Below are positions 1-8,304 of a stretch of DNA of 64,000 nt, in pieces. The first letter of the stretch is position 1. Every line of letters begins with the position of its first letter. The notes under the pieces are model-generated. The model did not search any database. It was not told the DNA's origin and saw only the letters and a program-made list of their open reading frames with translations. This stretch comes from Candidatus Gastranaerophilales bacterium (GTDB lineage Bacteria > Cyanobacteriota > Vampirovibrionia > Gastranaerophilales > Gastranaerophilaceae): the NCBI GenBank assembly GCA_910586855.1, contig CAJUJH010000002.1:62001-126000 (forward strand), given 5' to 3'. The position numbers and the translations under genes were made by a program.

Positions 1-1011
1 AATATCGGTGAGTATTTAAATGGTTACAAGGTAATAGTGGATAAATCAACGGTTCCTGTAGGTACTGCTGAAAAAGTAACCGAAATTATTAAATCTAAAA
101 CCGGTATAGAATTTGATATTGTCTCAAATCCTGAATTTTTAAAGCAAGGGGCTGCTGTGGATGATTTTCTAAAACCTGACAGGGTAGTTATAGGTTCAAA
201 TTCGCAGCGTGCAACTGAAATTATGCAGGAATTATATTCTCCATTCTTAAGAACCGGGAATCCTGTAATTATAATGGATGTAAAATCAGCTGAAATGACA
301 AAATACGCTGCAAATTCGTTTTTAGCAGTGAAAATTTCATATGCTAATGAAATAGCAAATATCTGCGAAAAAGTTGGCGCTGATGCTGAAATGGTGCGTA
401 TAGGAATGTGTTCAGATACAAGAATCGGCTCCCAGTTTCTTTTTGCGGGACTTGGTTATGGCGGAAGCTGCTTCCCGAAAGATGTTAAGGCAATGATTAA
501 AACTGCAAAATTAAACGGCTGCTCATCATCTTTATTGGAAGCTGCTGATGAAACAAATAAAAATCAAAGGATTCTTTTTATAAATAAAATTTTAGACAGA
601 TATCAAGGTGATATCGAAGGTAAAACCTTTGCTGTATGGGGTTTAGCGTTTAAGCCAAAAACAAATGACATGAGAGAAGCGCCATCTATTACCATCATAA
701 ATGAACTTTTAAAAAGAGGTGCAAAAATCAAGGCATATGACCCTAAAGCGTTTGACCTTGCCCAGACAATATTTGGTGATAGGATTGAATATTCAAAATC
801 TGCCTATGATGCGCTTTATGGAGCTGATGCCATACTTCTTTTGACAGAGTGGAATGAATTTCGCCGTCCGAATTTTGATAAGATAAAATCTTTGATGAAA
901 CATCATGTGATTTTTGACGGCAGAAACCAGTATGATGTGAAAAGAATTACAGATAAAGGGTTTGAATACTACTGCATAGGTAAAAAGACCTGCACTGCGG
1001 AGTTGGTGTAA
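1..1011 (+). CDS. ugd: UDP-glucose 6-dehydrogenase, 5' end outside the window
   Basis: This enzyme oxidises UDP-glucose to UDP-glucuronate with NAD+, a cytoplasmic step feeding surface polysaccharide synthesis. The reading frame is open from base 1, so the N-terminal NAD-binding part lies outside the window. What remains begins just before the family's KSTVPVGT stretch. The catalytic cysteine sits in GYGGSCFPKD at about 457-486 (Cys codon 469-471), and the C-terminal UDP-binding domain follows, with GLAFKPKTNDMREAPS. About 336 codons are present of a usual 430-450. The GTG at 37 is an internal valine, not a start. Family assignment is firm; the polysaccharide it serves cannot be told from here. 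Confidence 0.93.
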   Translation, partial: NIGEYLNGYKVIVDKSTVPVGTAEKVTEIIKSKTGIEFDIVSNPEFLKQGAAVDDFLKPDRVVIGSNSQRATEIMQELYSPFLRTGNPVIIMDVKSAEMTKYAANSFLAVKISYANEIANICEKVGADAEMVRIGMCSDTRIGSQFLFAGLGYGGSCFPKDVKAMIKTAKLNGCSSSLLEAADETNKNQRILFINKILDRYQGDIEGKTFAVWGLAFKPKTNDMREAPSITIINELLKRGAKIKAYDPKAFDLAQTIFGDRIEYSKSAYDALYGADAILLLTEWNEFRRPNFDKIKSLMKHHVIFDGRNQYDVKRITDKGFEYYCIGKKTCTAELV

Positions 1012-1032
1012 TTATTTATAGTATTTTTAATA

Positions 1033-1150
1033 ATATGTAAGATAATATGCTTTTTAGGAACGCAGTCCCGGCTGTTAAGCTTATAGTTCCAAAAAACATT
1101 TTGCTTCGCGCCTCTTTAATGGTTCCTAAAAAGCATATTATCTTACATAT
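1033..1150. repeat. 118-bp element with perfect 29-bp inverted ends (MITE-like or large hairpin)
   Basis: Bases 1033-1061 and 1122-1150 are perfect reverse complements over 29 bp, enclosing 60 bp without an ORF. It lies directly 3' of the UDP-glucose dehydrogenase gene. It could be a non-autonomous mobile element or a long transcript-ending hairpin. No second copy was seen in this window. Confidence 0.6.
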
Positions 1151-1214
1151 GTTTTTTTGAAAATACTTAAAACACGAGAGTAAGTTTTATTTTAAATGTA
1201 TAATAATAAAAAAT

Positions 1215-1261
1215 ACACCTTTTTCTTTTATTTGAAAATAAGGAGGGTAAGAAAAAGGTGT
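1215..1261 (+). terminator. hairpin with 13-bp perfect stem
   Basis: Arms 1215-1227 and 1249-1261 pair perfectly. The loop holds AGGAGGG, but no ORF of useful length follows. A T-rich stretch follows the right arm. It probably ends the transcript coming from the left. The rest of 1262-1459 shows only AT-rich sequence and a tiny GCCTG/CAGGC hairpin at 1317-1330. Confidence 0.4.
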
Positions 1262-1459
1262 TTAATTTAATAATTTAGTTTGTGTTTGTGTAATATTTTG
1301 TGTTTTTAGGTGTTGTGCCTGATAACAGGCTGAAAGGGAATAGGGTTGTGTGTTAATGTTGTTAATGCTTAATTTATTTTAATTTTAAAATTTATGTGTA
1401 TTAATTACACTCTATAAAAACTAATAAAATTTTTCTTTTGCTATCTTTTTATAAAAAAT

Positions 1460-1494
1460 AAGTGTTTTTGTTACATTAATTAACAAAGACACTT
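1460..1494 (-). terminator. terminator of the ABC exporter gene
   Basis: Arms 1460-1473 and 1481-1494 pair over 14 positions with one mismatch. Read on the minus strand, a run of T follows (bases 1453-1459). It lies just beyond the stop codon of the minus-strand ABC transporter. Confidence 0.5.
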
Positions 1495-1517
1495 AAAACG
1501 TCTATAAAACAATACTT

Positions 1518-3323
1518 TTAAACATTAACAGTTTTAAACTGCATTTCATATAAATTTTTGTATTGTCCATTTTCTATTTTTAATAGTTCCTCATGAGTTC
1601 CTATTTCAGCAAGTCTGCCATCGTTAATTACAATAATTGTATCGGCATTTTTAATTGTGGAGAGTCTGTGTGCTATAACAAAAACGGTTTTATCTCTCAT
1701 AAGGTTTTCAAGCGCTTTTTGTACAATGGCTTCAGATTTATTATCCAGTGCACTTGTTGCTTCATCCAAAATAATAATGGGTGCATTTTTTATCATAGCT
1801 CTTGCAATTGCAACTCTTTGTCTTTGTCCGCCGGATAATGTTGTGCCGCGTTCACCTATAACTGAATCAAGCCCGTTTTCCAGCGTATGCAAAAATTCAT
1901 CCAGATGTGCACCTTTGATTACGGTTTCAATCTCTTCTTGTGTTGCATCAGGTTTTCCCATCAGGATATTATCTCTGATGGTTCCAGAAAACAGAAAATT
2001 ATCCTGAAAAACTTCAGAAATGTGGCTTCTTAAGGATTCAAGACTGAAATTTCTTATATCAATCCCATCAATTTTAATACTTCCTGATTTTATATCGTAA
2101 AATCTTGGTAAAAGGTTTACAATTGTTGATTTACCGCCCCCTGAATTTCCTACAAGTGCAATGGTTTTGCCTTTTTCAACACTGAAATTTATATCAAATA
2201 AAACAGGATTGTTTTCTTCATATTCAAAACAAACGTTTTCAAAATCAATACTTTTTTCTATTCCCTTTAATTCGGTGCAATCCGGTTTATTGTGAATATT
2301 TGGTACTAAATCAAATAATTCAAATACCCTGCTCATTGCAACAAATACTCCTTGCATTCCTGTAAGGGTGCGGCCAAGGTCTTTAATCGGCTTATATAAT
2401 AACAAAAGTGATGTAATAAAACTTGCAAAGCTTCCTGTTGTCATTTCGCCTGAAATTATAAGATGGTTTCCAAAGAGCATTACAAAAGCAACACCGATAC
2501 TTGCTATTAAATACATAATAGGAGACATCCATCCGACCCTTTTTGTTAAAGACATAGTAAGGTCAAATGATTTTCTTATCTGTTTTGTAAATTTTTTGTT
2601 TAAATCATCTTGAAGTGAATATCCTGTCATGATTTTATTGCCATGGTATGTTTCGTTAAAATTGGTGTTTATACCGCCGCCAAGTACCATAGCATCATTT
2701 GAAACCTGTTTAATTTTTTTTCTAATTAAGGCAACAGGTAAAAATGCAATACAAAGAATAACAACACCTACAAATGCAAGCTTCCAGCTATTGTATAATA
2801 AAACTGCAATGAGCCCGAGAGCGCCGGTAGCGCAAGTAATAAGAGTTTTAATTGATTCTATAACGCTTTTTGAAGCAGTATCGGGGTCTCCTAAAAATCT
2901 TCCTAAAACAAGACCTGATGAATTTTCATCAAAGAATTTTGAATCAAGTGTGGTTAATTTTTTAAACAGGTCTAATTTTATTGAATTTGAAATTGTATTT
3001 GAGAGCCAGTCTGTTAAATAAGCGTTTACGTATTTTAAAAGCCCCTGTACAACAGCAAAACCTACTATAAGCCATGGGATAAGTGCTGCAAGCAAGTCCC
3101 TTGTAAGTTCAAATCCTCTTACTGCAAGCGAATTGCCGTTTACTACAACGTCAATATAGGGTTTAAGAGCAAAAGCTGTAGCACCATCTAATAACCCTAA
3201 AGGTATAGCAAGAATAAAGGCAAGCAATATTCTTGGAATCAAAGGTTTTATATATGGAAAAATTCTTCCGAATAAAAATGCGTAATCAAAAGCATTATCT
3301 GTTTTTGTATTGACTAATTTCAT
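1518..3323 (-). CDS. MsbA-like ABC exporter, fused permease and ATPase
   Basis: This is a 601-residue half-transporter with an N-terminal six-helix membrane domain (about 25-320) and a C-terminal ATPase. The ATPase shows Walker A GNSGGGKST at 392-400, signature LSGGQ at 496-500, Walker B IIILDE at 516-521 and an H-loop in VIAHRLST near 552. Order and length fit the MsbA/lipid exporter family, whose members flip lipid A or other amphiphiles across the inner membrane as homodimers. A lipid A role is plausible because lpxI, lpxB, lptA and lptC occur in the same window, but drug or peptide export cannot be excluded from sequence alone. The start has a good AGGAAG ribosome site. The gene stands alone. 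Confidence 0.88.
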   Translation of the reverse strand: MKLVNTKTDNAFDYAFLFGRIFPYIKPLIPRILLAFILAIPLGLLDGATAFALKPYIDVVVNGNSLAVRGFELTRDLLAALIPWLIVGFAVVQGLLKYVNAYLTDWLSNTISNSIKLDLFKKLTTLDSKFFDENSSGLVLGRFLGDPDTASKSVIESIKTLITCATGALGLIAVLLYNSWKLAFVGVVILCIAFLPVALIRKKIKQVSNDAMVLGGGINTNFNETYHGNKIMTGYSLQDDLNKKFTKQIRKSFDLTMSLTKRVGWMSPIMYLIASIGVAFVMLFGNHLIISGEMTTGSFASFITSLLLLYKPIKDLGRTLTGMQGVFVAMSRVFELFDLVPNIHNKPDCTELKGIEKSIDFENVCFEYEENNPVLFDINFSVEKGKTIALVGNSGGGKSTIVNLLPRFYDIKSGSIKIDGIDIRNFSLESLRSHISEVFQDNFLFSGTIRDNILMGKPDATQEEIETVIKGAHLDEFLHTLENGLDSVIGERGTTLSGGQRQRVAIARAMIKNAPIIILDEATSALDNKSEAIVQKALENLMRDKTVFVIAHRLSTIKNADTIIVINDGRLAEIGTHEELLKIENGQYKNLYEMQFKTVNV

Positions 3324-3384
3324 CTAAACTTCCTATAAACTAATCCTTAAATAACATTATCCCACAAACAAAACAAGCTTTATA

Positions 3385-3972
3385 TTATTTTAATAACGTT
3401 AAAAAATAAACTCCGGCTAAGGTTTGAGCACACATATACATATTTTCATTTTGAATTTTTTCAATAAAATCTTTAATTTTATCAAGCTTTACTTCTACTC
3501 TATCTGTAATTACGCCCCCGTCATCTACAGGTGCCATCTTTTTTTCAAGGTTATATATATCTGCAATTGCAAGAGTGGATTTTTCGCTTGTTAAACCGCC
3601 TGATGATACTAAATTTTTTACAACAATCCTAAATTTATCCGAAAAATATCCCGTTTCTTCAAGAAGTTCTTTTTGAAATGCTTCATTTGTTGTTTCGTTG
3701 GCGTTTTCATCCCCTACAAGCCCTGCTGGAAATTCGACACAATATTTTTCGCCGTATTCTTCTGTGATGGGCGGTCTTTTTGTGATTAAAAACAGGGTGT
3801 AATTCCCATCTTCTTTATGGATAACAGGTGCAATAATTACAACATTTTTTGCATTGGGTCTTTTAGCGTAAACCCAATCAGCTTTTTCATCTCTTTTAGA
3901 TGCCATTAAATTTAAAAATTTTGTTGAATATAAAATTTCTTTCACCTTATTTTCTCCATAAAAACGGCTCAA
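3385..3972 (-). CDS. NUDIX hydrolase
   Basis: This 195-residue protein has a NUDIX box at residues 87-109 (G-x5-E-x7-K-E-L-L-E-E-T-G-Y). The first arginine of the usual REUXEE core is replaced by lysine; the metal-binding glutamates are intact. The preceding EFPAG stretch and the length resemble ADP-ribose pyrophosphatase-type enzymes, which hydrolyse nucleoside diphosphate compounds in the cytoplasm. The substrate cannot be assigned. It is divergent from purS, with only 40 bp between the two starts, so the two promoters must overlap. Confidence 0.85.
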   Translation of the reverse strand: MSRFYGENKVKEILYSTKFLNLMASKRDEKADWVYAKRPNAKNVVIIAPVIHKEDGNYTLFLITKRPPITEEYGEKYCVEFPAGLVGDENANETTNEAFQKELLEETGYFSDKFRIVVKNLVSSGGLTSEKSTLAIADIYNLEKKMAPVDDGGVITDRVEVKLDKIKDFIEKIQNENMYMCAQTLAGVYFLTLLK

Positions 3973-4012
3973 GCCTCTTTAAACTAATTTTCTTTCATTA
4001 TAAAATAAAATT

Positions 4013-4306
4013 ATGAAATTTAAGGCAAAGATAATTGTAAAGTTAAAAGATAAAATCAAAGACTCCAAAGGCGAGGCTGTAAGTGCCGTTTTAAAAAGAA
4101 TTGGTCTTGAAGAAGAGGCAAATGTCAGGATAGGCAAGGTCTTTGAATTTGAAATAACTGCAAAAACCGAAGATGGTGCTAAATTTAAGCTGAATGAAAT
4201 AATGAAAGAGGTTTTGGTGAATCCTGTGGTGGAGACATCTGAAATACTTGAATTTAGTGAATATAAAACAATTCAGGGACAAATTTTGGAGCAGTCTGAA
4301 TTATGA
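4013..4306 (+). CDS. purS: phosphoribosylformylglycinamidine synthase subunit PurS
   Basis: This 97-residue protein is the small subunit that bridges PurQ and PurL in the multi-subunit FGAM synthase (step 4 of IMP synthesis). It opens with the family's beta strand (MKFKAKIIVKLKD) and the length is slightly above the usual 80-85. Its stop overlaps the purQ start by 4 bp, so translation is probably coupled. It is the first gene of the purine operon purS-purQ-purL-purM-purND. No purine riboswitch fits in the 40-bp upstream gap. Confidence 0.93.
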   Translation: MKFKAKIIVKLKDKIKDSKGEAVSAVLKRIGLEEEANVRIGKVFEFEITAKTEDGAKFKLNEIMKEVLVNPVVETSEILEFSEYKTIQGQILEQSEL

Positions 4307-4950
4307 AACTCAAGGCAGGAATCATAGTTTTTTTAGGTACAAACTGCGATAGAGATGCAAAAAGTGCCCTAGATTCTTTAGGGTTTAAAACGGAATTTAT
4401 TTTTCATACGGAAAAAAATCTTAAAAAATATGATTTAATCGTACTTCCTGGCGGGTTTTCCTTTGGGGATTATATTAGAGCCGGGCGCCTTGCAAAATTG
4501 TCTCCGGCGGTGCTTGCCATTAAAGACCTTAAAAACAAAGGTTTCAAAGGTTTTATTTTGGGAATCTGCAATGGTTTTCAAATATTAACGGAATCAGGGC
4601 TTTTGCCAGGTGCTTTAATTGAAAACAAAGATACAAAATTTATATCTCAAGATGAGCCTCTTATTTTTAACGGTGATGAAATTTCTCTTCCAATAGCCCA
4701 CAAGGAAGGGTGTTTTTGGGCAGATTCAGACACGGTAAAACAAATTGAAGAAAAAAATATGGCATTTTTGAGATATAAAAATAACCCGAATGGCTCAATT
4801 AATAATATAGCAGGGCTTTACGACAGAGAGAATAAAATAATGGGGCTTATGCCGCACCCTGAGCGTGCCGTAATGAAGGAGTGCGCACCGAATGGCTCAT
4901 TGGATGGGGTTAAAGTGTTTAATTTTATAAAAGAAGAGATTTTAAAATGA
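4303..4950 (+). CDS. purQ: phosphoribosylformylglycinamidine synthase, glutaminase subunit PurQ
   Basis: This 215-residue class I glutamine amidotransferase releases ammonia from glutamine and passes it to PurL. The nucleophile Cys89 lies in GICNGFQ, and the His/Glu pair is in the PHPERA stretch near the C-terminus. The oxyanion motif PGGFSFGDY is at 49-57. It overlaps purS upstream by 4 bp and purL downstream by 4 bp, the usual compact PurSQL arrangement. Confidence 0.96.
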   Translation: MKLKAGIIVFLGTNCDRDAKSALDSLGFKTEFIFHTEKNLKKYDLIVLPGGFSFGDYIRAGRLAKLSPAVLAIKDLKNKGFKGFILGICNGFQILTESGLLPGALIENKDTKFISQDEPLIFNGDEISLPIAHKEGCFWADSDTVKQIEEKNMAFLRYKNNPNGSINNIAGLYDRENKIMGLMPHPERAVMKECAPNGSLDGVKVFNFIKEEILK

Positions 4951-7286
4951 TAAAAAATGATACAGATTTAAAAAACAGCACTGTTTCATTAAAATGCAGT
5001 GAGGGCTTTAAAACAGCTCATCAGGCTGAAAAGGCGCCATCACTTAAAGACCTTGGTTTAAGCCGTTTTGAATATGAAGAAATTAAAAAAAGATTAAAAA
5101 GAAACCCGAATACCCTTGAATTATTTCTATTTTCAGCTATGTGGAGCGAGCATTGCGGGTATAAACATTCAAAAAAATATTTAAGCCTGCTTCCTAAGAA
5201 AAATTCCTGCTTTAGTTCTGAAAATGCAGGGGGGATAAAGCTTGGACGGCACATTATATTTTTTAAAACAGAATCTCATAATCATCCGTCTGCAGTTGAA
5301 CCGTATCAAGGTGCTGCAACAGGAATCGGCGGTATTTTAAGGGATATTCTTGCAATGAATGCAAGACCAATAGCGCTTTTAAACTCTTTAAAATTCGGCG
5401 CGCTTGAAGTATCTGAAAATTGTACAAAAGAAGCGGCAAGGAGAAATAAATATTTATTAAACGGCGTTGTAGACGGTATTTCAGACTACGGTAATTCTAC
5501 AGGTGTTCCAAATATCGGCGGAGAAGTAGGATTTAACGATTGTTTTAACTTATCTCCGCTTGTAAATGTATTAGCGGCAGGTATTTGTAGAAAAAATAAG
5601 GTAAAAACAAGCAGGGTAAAAGAGGATTCTTATATTGTCCTCCTTGGTACAAGAACAGGGCGGGACGGGCTTTTTGGCGCTGCTTTTGCTTCAAAAGAGC
5701 TTGAAAATAATTTTGAGGACAGGCTTTCTGTTCAAATCGGCGACCCGTATGTGAAAAAAAATATAATTGAAGCAACGCTTGAGATTTTAAAATCAAAAAA
5801 CGTTACAGCCTGCCAAGACCTTGGTGCAGCAGGGCTTTTGAGTTCGACTTCTGAAATGGCAGCAAAAAGCAATGTAAAAATTGACCTTTGGCTTGATAAA
5901 GTTCCGCTTCGTGAAAAAAATATGACTCCGTATGAAATTATGCTGTCTGAATCCCAGGAGAGAATGGTGTTTGGGGCAAGTAAAAAGGGAGCGGAAGAAA
6001 TTAAAAAAATCGCACAAAAATATGAGCTGAATGCGGAAATAATTGGCAAAACAAGCAAGGGAAACACATATAACCTCTATTATGGCAGAAATTTACTTGC
6101 AACACTGCCTGCAGATATCCTTGCAGAGCCTGTTTTATATGATTTAAATCCTAAAAAAACCCGCTATGCAGAAGTTTTAGAGAATAAAAAACTTTGCATG
6201 AAAGAATATCAGCAAAATGAAATTAAGGAATTGATATTTAAACTCTGCGCCTCACCTGAATTTGGGAGTAAAAAATATGTTTATTCCCAGTTTGACAGCA
6301 CTGTTGGGATAAGAACCCTCCAAAATCCGCACAGTATCGGTGTCGCACCGCTGCATATTTTTGAAGAAAACAAAACCACAGGTTTTTCAATGGATTCAAA
6401 TGAAAGTGCCTGCTATTTAAATCCTTATCAGGGCGCGTATAATTTAATCTTTGAAAGCTATAGAAATGCCGTATCATCAGGGTTTGAGCCTTTAGGTATT
6501 ACAAACTGCTTGAATTTTGCAAACCCTGAAAATTCAGATGTAGCTTATCAATTTATCCAAACAATTGAAGGGATGAAAGATGCTTTAAATACTCTTAAAA
6601 TCCCTGTGGTATCAGGAAATGTATCATTTTACAACGAAGGCTGCAGTAAAAGCGGCGAAAAAATTAAAATTTATCCGACACCAACAATAGGGCTTTTGAG
6701 CCTTTTAAAATTTAAAACTCCGATATACAGTGAATTGCAGGTAAATGATACAATTTTTTTAATTGGAAAGAAAATTGACAATCCAAAAGAACATGCAGCA
6801 AAAAATGTTTATGTAAGCAATTATACAGGCGGTTCATTGTATCAAAAAATATTTTTTAATTTTTTGGGCGGAAAACTTGATGCTGTTGATTTTTCTTTAG
6901 AAAAAAAATTAAAGAATGCGATTTTTGGTTTAAAGAAAAAAAGTTTTATATCTGGGGCGATTGATGTTTCAAAAGGCGGAACCCTTGGCGCGCTTTTAAT
7001 TATGCTTTTTAATTCAATAAAAAACTGCAGTGCAAAAGAAAAAATTGGTTTTTTGGGAAATTTTTCACCTGATTTAGATTCTCTTTTTGGTGAAATTACA
7101 GGTAGATATTTAATTTCAACCCAAAATAAAGATGAGGTTCAAAGATATCTTAAAAAAACAAAAACGCCTTATGAAATTCTTGGAACTACTGACAATAGCG
7201 GGATTTTAGATTTAGGTTTTACAAAAATCCGCACAGCTGAACTGAATGAAATTTATCAAAATTCTCTTTCAAACAAAGCCCGATAA
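4947..7286 (+). CDS. purL: phosphoribosylformylglycinamidine synthase subunit PurL
   Basis: This 779-residue small-type PurL is the ATP-dependent synthase subunit that converts FGAR and ammonia to FGAM. Diagnostic features are the MWSEHC motif near residue 65, KTESHNHPSAVEPYQGAATGIGG near 110, and the two AIR-synthase-like halves. It lacks the fused glutaminase of the large proteobacterial type, matching the separate purS and purQ. An N-terminal stretch of about 30 residues precedes conserved sequence. The ATG overlaps the purQ stop by 4 bp. Confidence 0.96.
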   Translation: MIKNDTDLKNSTVSLKCSEGFKTAHQAEKAPSLKDLGLSRFEYEEIKKRLKRNPNTLELFLFSAMWSEHCGYKHSKKYLSLLPKKNSCFSSENAGGIKLGRHIIFFKTESHNHPSAVEPYQGAATGIGGILRDILAMNARPIALLNSLKFGALEVSENCTKEAARRNKYLLNGVVDGISDYGNSTGVPNIGGEVGFNDCFNLSPLVNVLAAGICRKNKVKTSRVKEDSYIVLLGTRTGRDGLFGAAFASKELENNFEDRLSVQIGDPYVKKNIIEATLEILKSKNVTACQDLGAAGLLSSTSEMAAKSNVKIDLWLDKVPLREKNMTPYEIMLSESQERMVFGASKKGAEEIKKIAQKYELNAEIIGKTSKGNTYNLYYGRNLLATLPADILAEPVLYDLNPKKTRYAEVLENKKLCMKEYQQNEIKELIFKLCASPEFGSKKYVYSQFDSTVGIRTLQNPHSIGVAPLHIFEENKTTGFSMDSNESACYLNPYQGAYNLIFESYRNAVSSGFEPLGITNCLNFANPENSDVAYQFIQTIEGMKDALNTLKIPVVSGNVSFYNEGCSKSGEKIKIYPTPTIGLLSLLKFKTPIYSELQVNDTIFLIGKKIDNPKEHAAKNVYVSNYTGGSLYQKIFFNFLGGKLDAVDFSLEKKLKNAIFGLKKKSFISGAIDVSKGGTLGALLIMLFNSIKNCSAKEKIGFLGNFSPDLDSLFGEITGRYLISTQNKDEVQRYLKKTKTPYEILGTTDNSGILDLGFTKIRTAELNEIYQNSLSNKAR

Positions 7287-7323
7287 TTGTGGTAAAATTA
7301 GTGCGGGAGGAATTTTTTAGAAT

Positions 7324-8304
7324 ATGGAGAAATATTCATACAAAAAATCCGGTGTGTGCCTGGAAAATTCAGCCATACTTTCTAATATGCTTTTTTGCGG
7401 GCTAAATTCTGCAAATTTCAGCAATTTTGCAGGGCTTTTTGAACACCCGGTACTACCTGAATATTATCTTGCAGGCACTACGGACGGCATTGGTACAAAA
7501 ATAATTCCTTTAATTGAAAGAAAATTATATAAAACAATAGCGCAGGATTTAGCTGCAATGAATTTGAATGATTTAGTGTGCACAGGCGCTAAACCATTGT
7601 TTTTTCTTGATTATATTGCTGCTAATATTTTAGACCCGAATGAAATTTCTAATTTCATTCTAGAATTGAATAATGTTTTAAAAACCTATAATTGTCTTCT
7701 TATAGGCGGTGAAACCTCTGAAATGGGGGATTTTATAAAAAAAGGTGCTTTTGATGCGGCAGGATTTGCTGTTGGGCTTGTGCAAAAAGCAAAACTTATA
7801 AAAAAGGAAAATATTAAGGAAAATGATGTTATAGTTGCCCTAAAATCAACAGGGGTGCATTCAAACGGGTTTTCTCTGATAAGAAATTTATATAAAGATG
7901 GCTGCTTATCAGAAGAAGATTTTACCAAAAGCCTTATCCCTACTGCAATTTATGTTAATGAAGTTTTAAAGCTATGTGATAAAGAGCTTGTTTCTGGTTT
8001 AGCAAATATTACAGGAGGGGGGATTTTATCAAATCTTGAAAGAATTATCCCTGAAGGGTTTCAGGCGCAATTGGATAGAAACGCATTACCTGAAATTGAA
8101 ATATTCAAAACAATAAATAATTTTACAGATACAGAAGAGATGTTTCGCACATTCAATATGGGTGCGGGTTTTTGCATAATTTGCAAAGAAAGCAATCTAA
8201 AAAGCGTTTTAGATATTACAAAAGTGCACTCGCCATTTGTTTTTGGGGCTGTAAAAAAAATTAAAAAAGGCAAAAATGACAAAAGAGCGGTATTTAAAAG
8301 TTAA
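7324..8304 (+). CDS. purM: phosphoribosylformylglycinamidine cyclo-ligase (AIR synthase)
   Basis: This 326-residue protein closes the imidazole ring of FGAM to AIR using ATP (step 5). Family motifs seen are TDGIGTK near 55, QDLAAMNLNDLVCTGA, GGETSEMGDF near 131 and the STGVHSNGFSLIR stretch. A GGAGG ribosome site sits about 10 bases before the ATG. The 3' end overlaps the next gene by 29 bp. It is a homologous fold to PurL and follows it in the operon. Confidence 0.96.
   Translation: MEKYSYKKSGVCLENSAILSNMLFCGLNSANFSNFAGLFEHPVLPEYYLAGTTDGIGTKIIPLIERKLYKTIAQDLAAMNLNDLVCTGAKPLFFLDYIAANILDPNEISNFILELNNVLKTYNCLLIGGETSEMGDFIKKGAFDAAGFAVGLVQKAKLIKKENIKENDVIVALKSTGVHSNGFSLIRNLYKDGCLSEEDFTKSLIPTAIYVNEVLKLCDKELVSGLANITGGGILSNLERIIPEGFQAQLDRNALPEIEIFKTINNFTDTEEMFRTFNMGAGFCIICKESNLKSVLDITKVHSPFVFGAVKKIKKGKNDKRAVFKS

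Noticed and set aside
1249..1300. Small gene behind the AGGAGGG in the 1215-1261 hairpin loop
   Set aside because: The following GTG frame ends after six codons, so the purine-rich loop is not a ribosome site for a gene.
4013..7286. Purine riboswitch before purS
   Set aside because: Only 40 bp separate purS from the divergent NUDIX gene, too short for a riboswitch aptamer.
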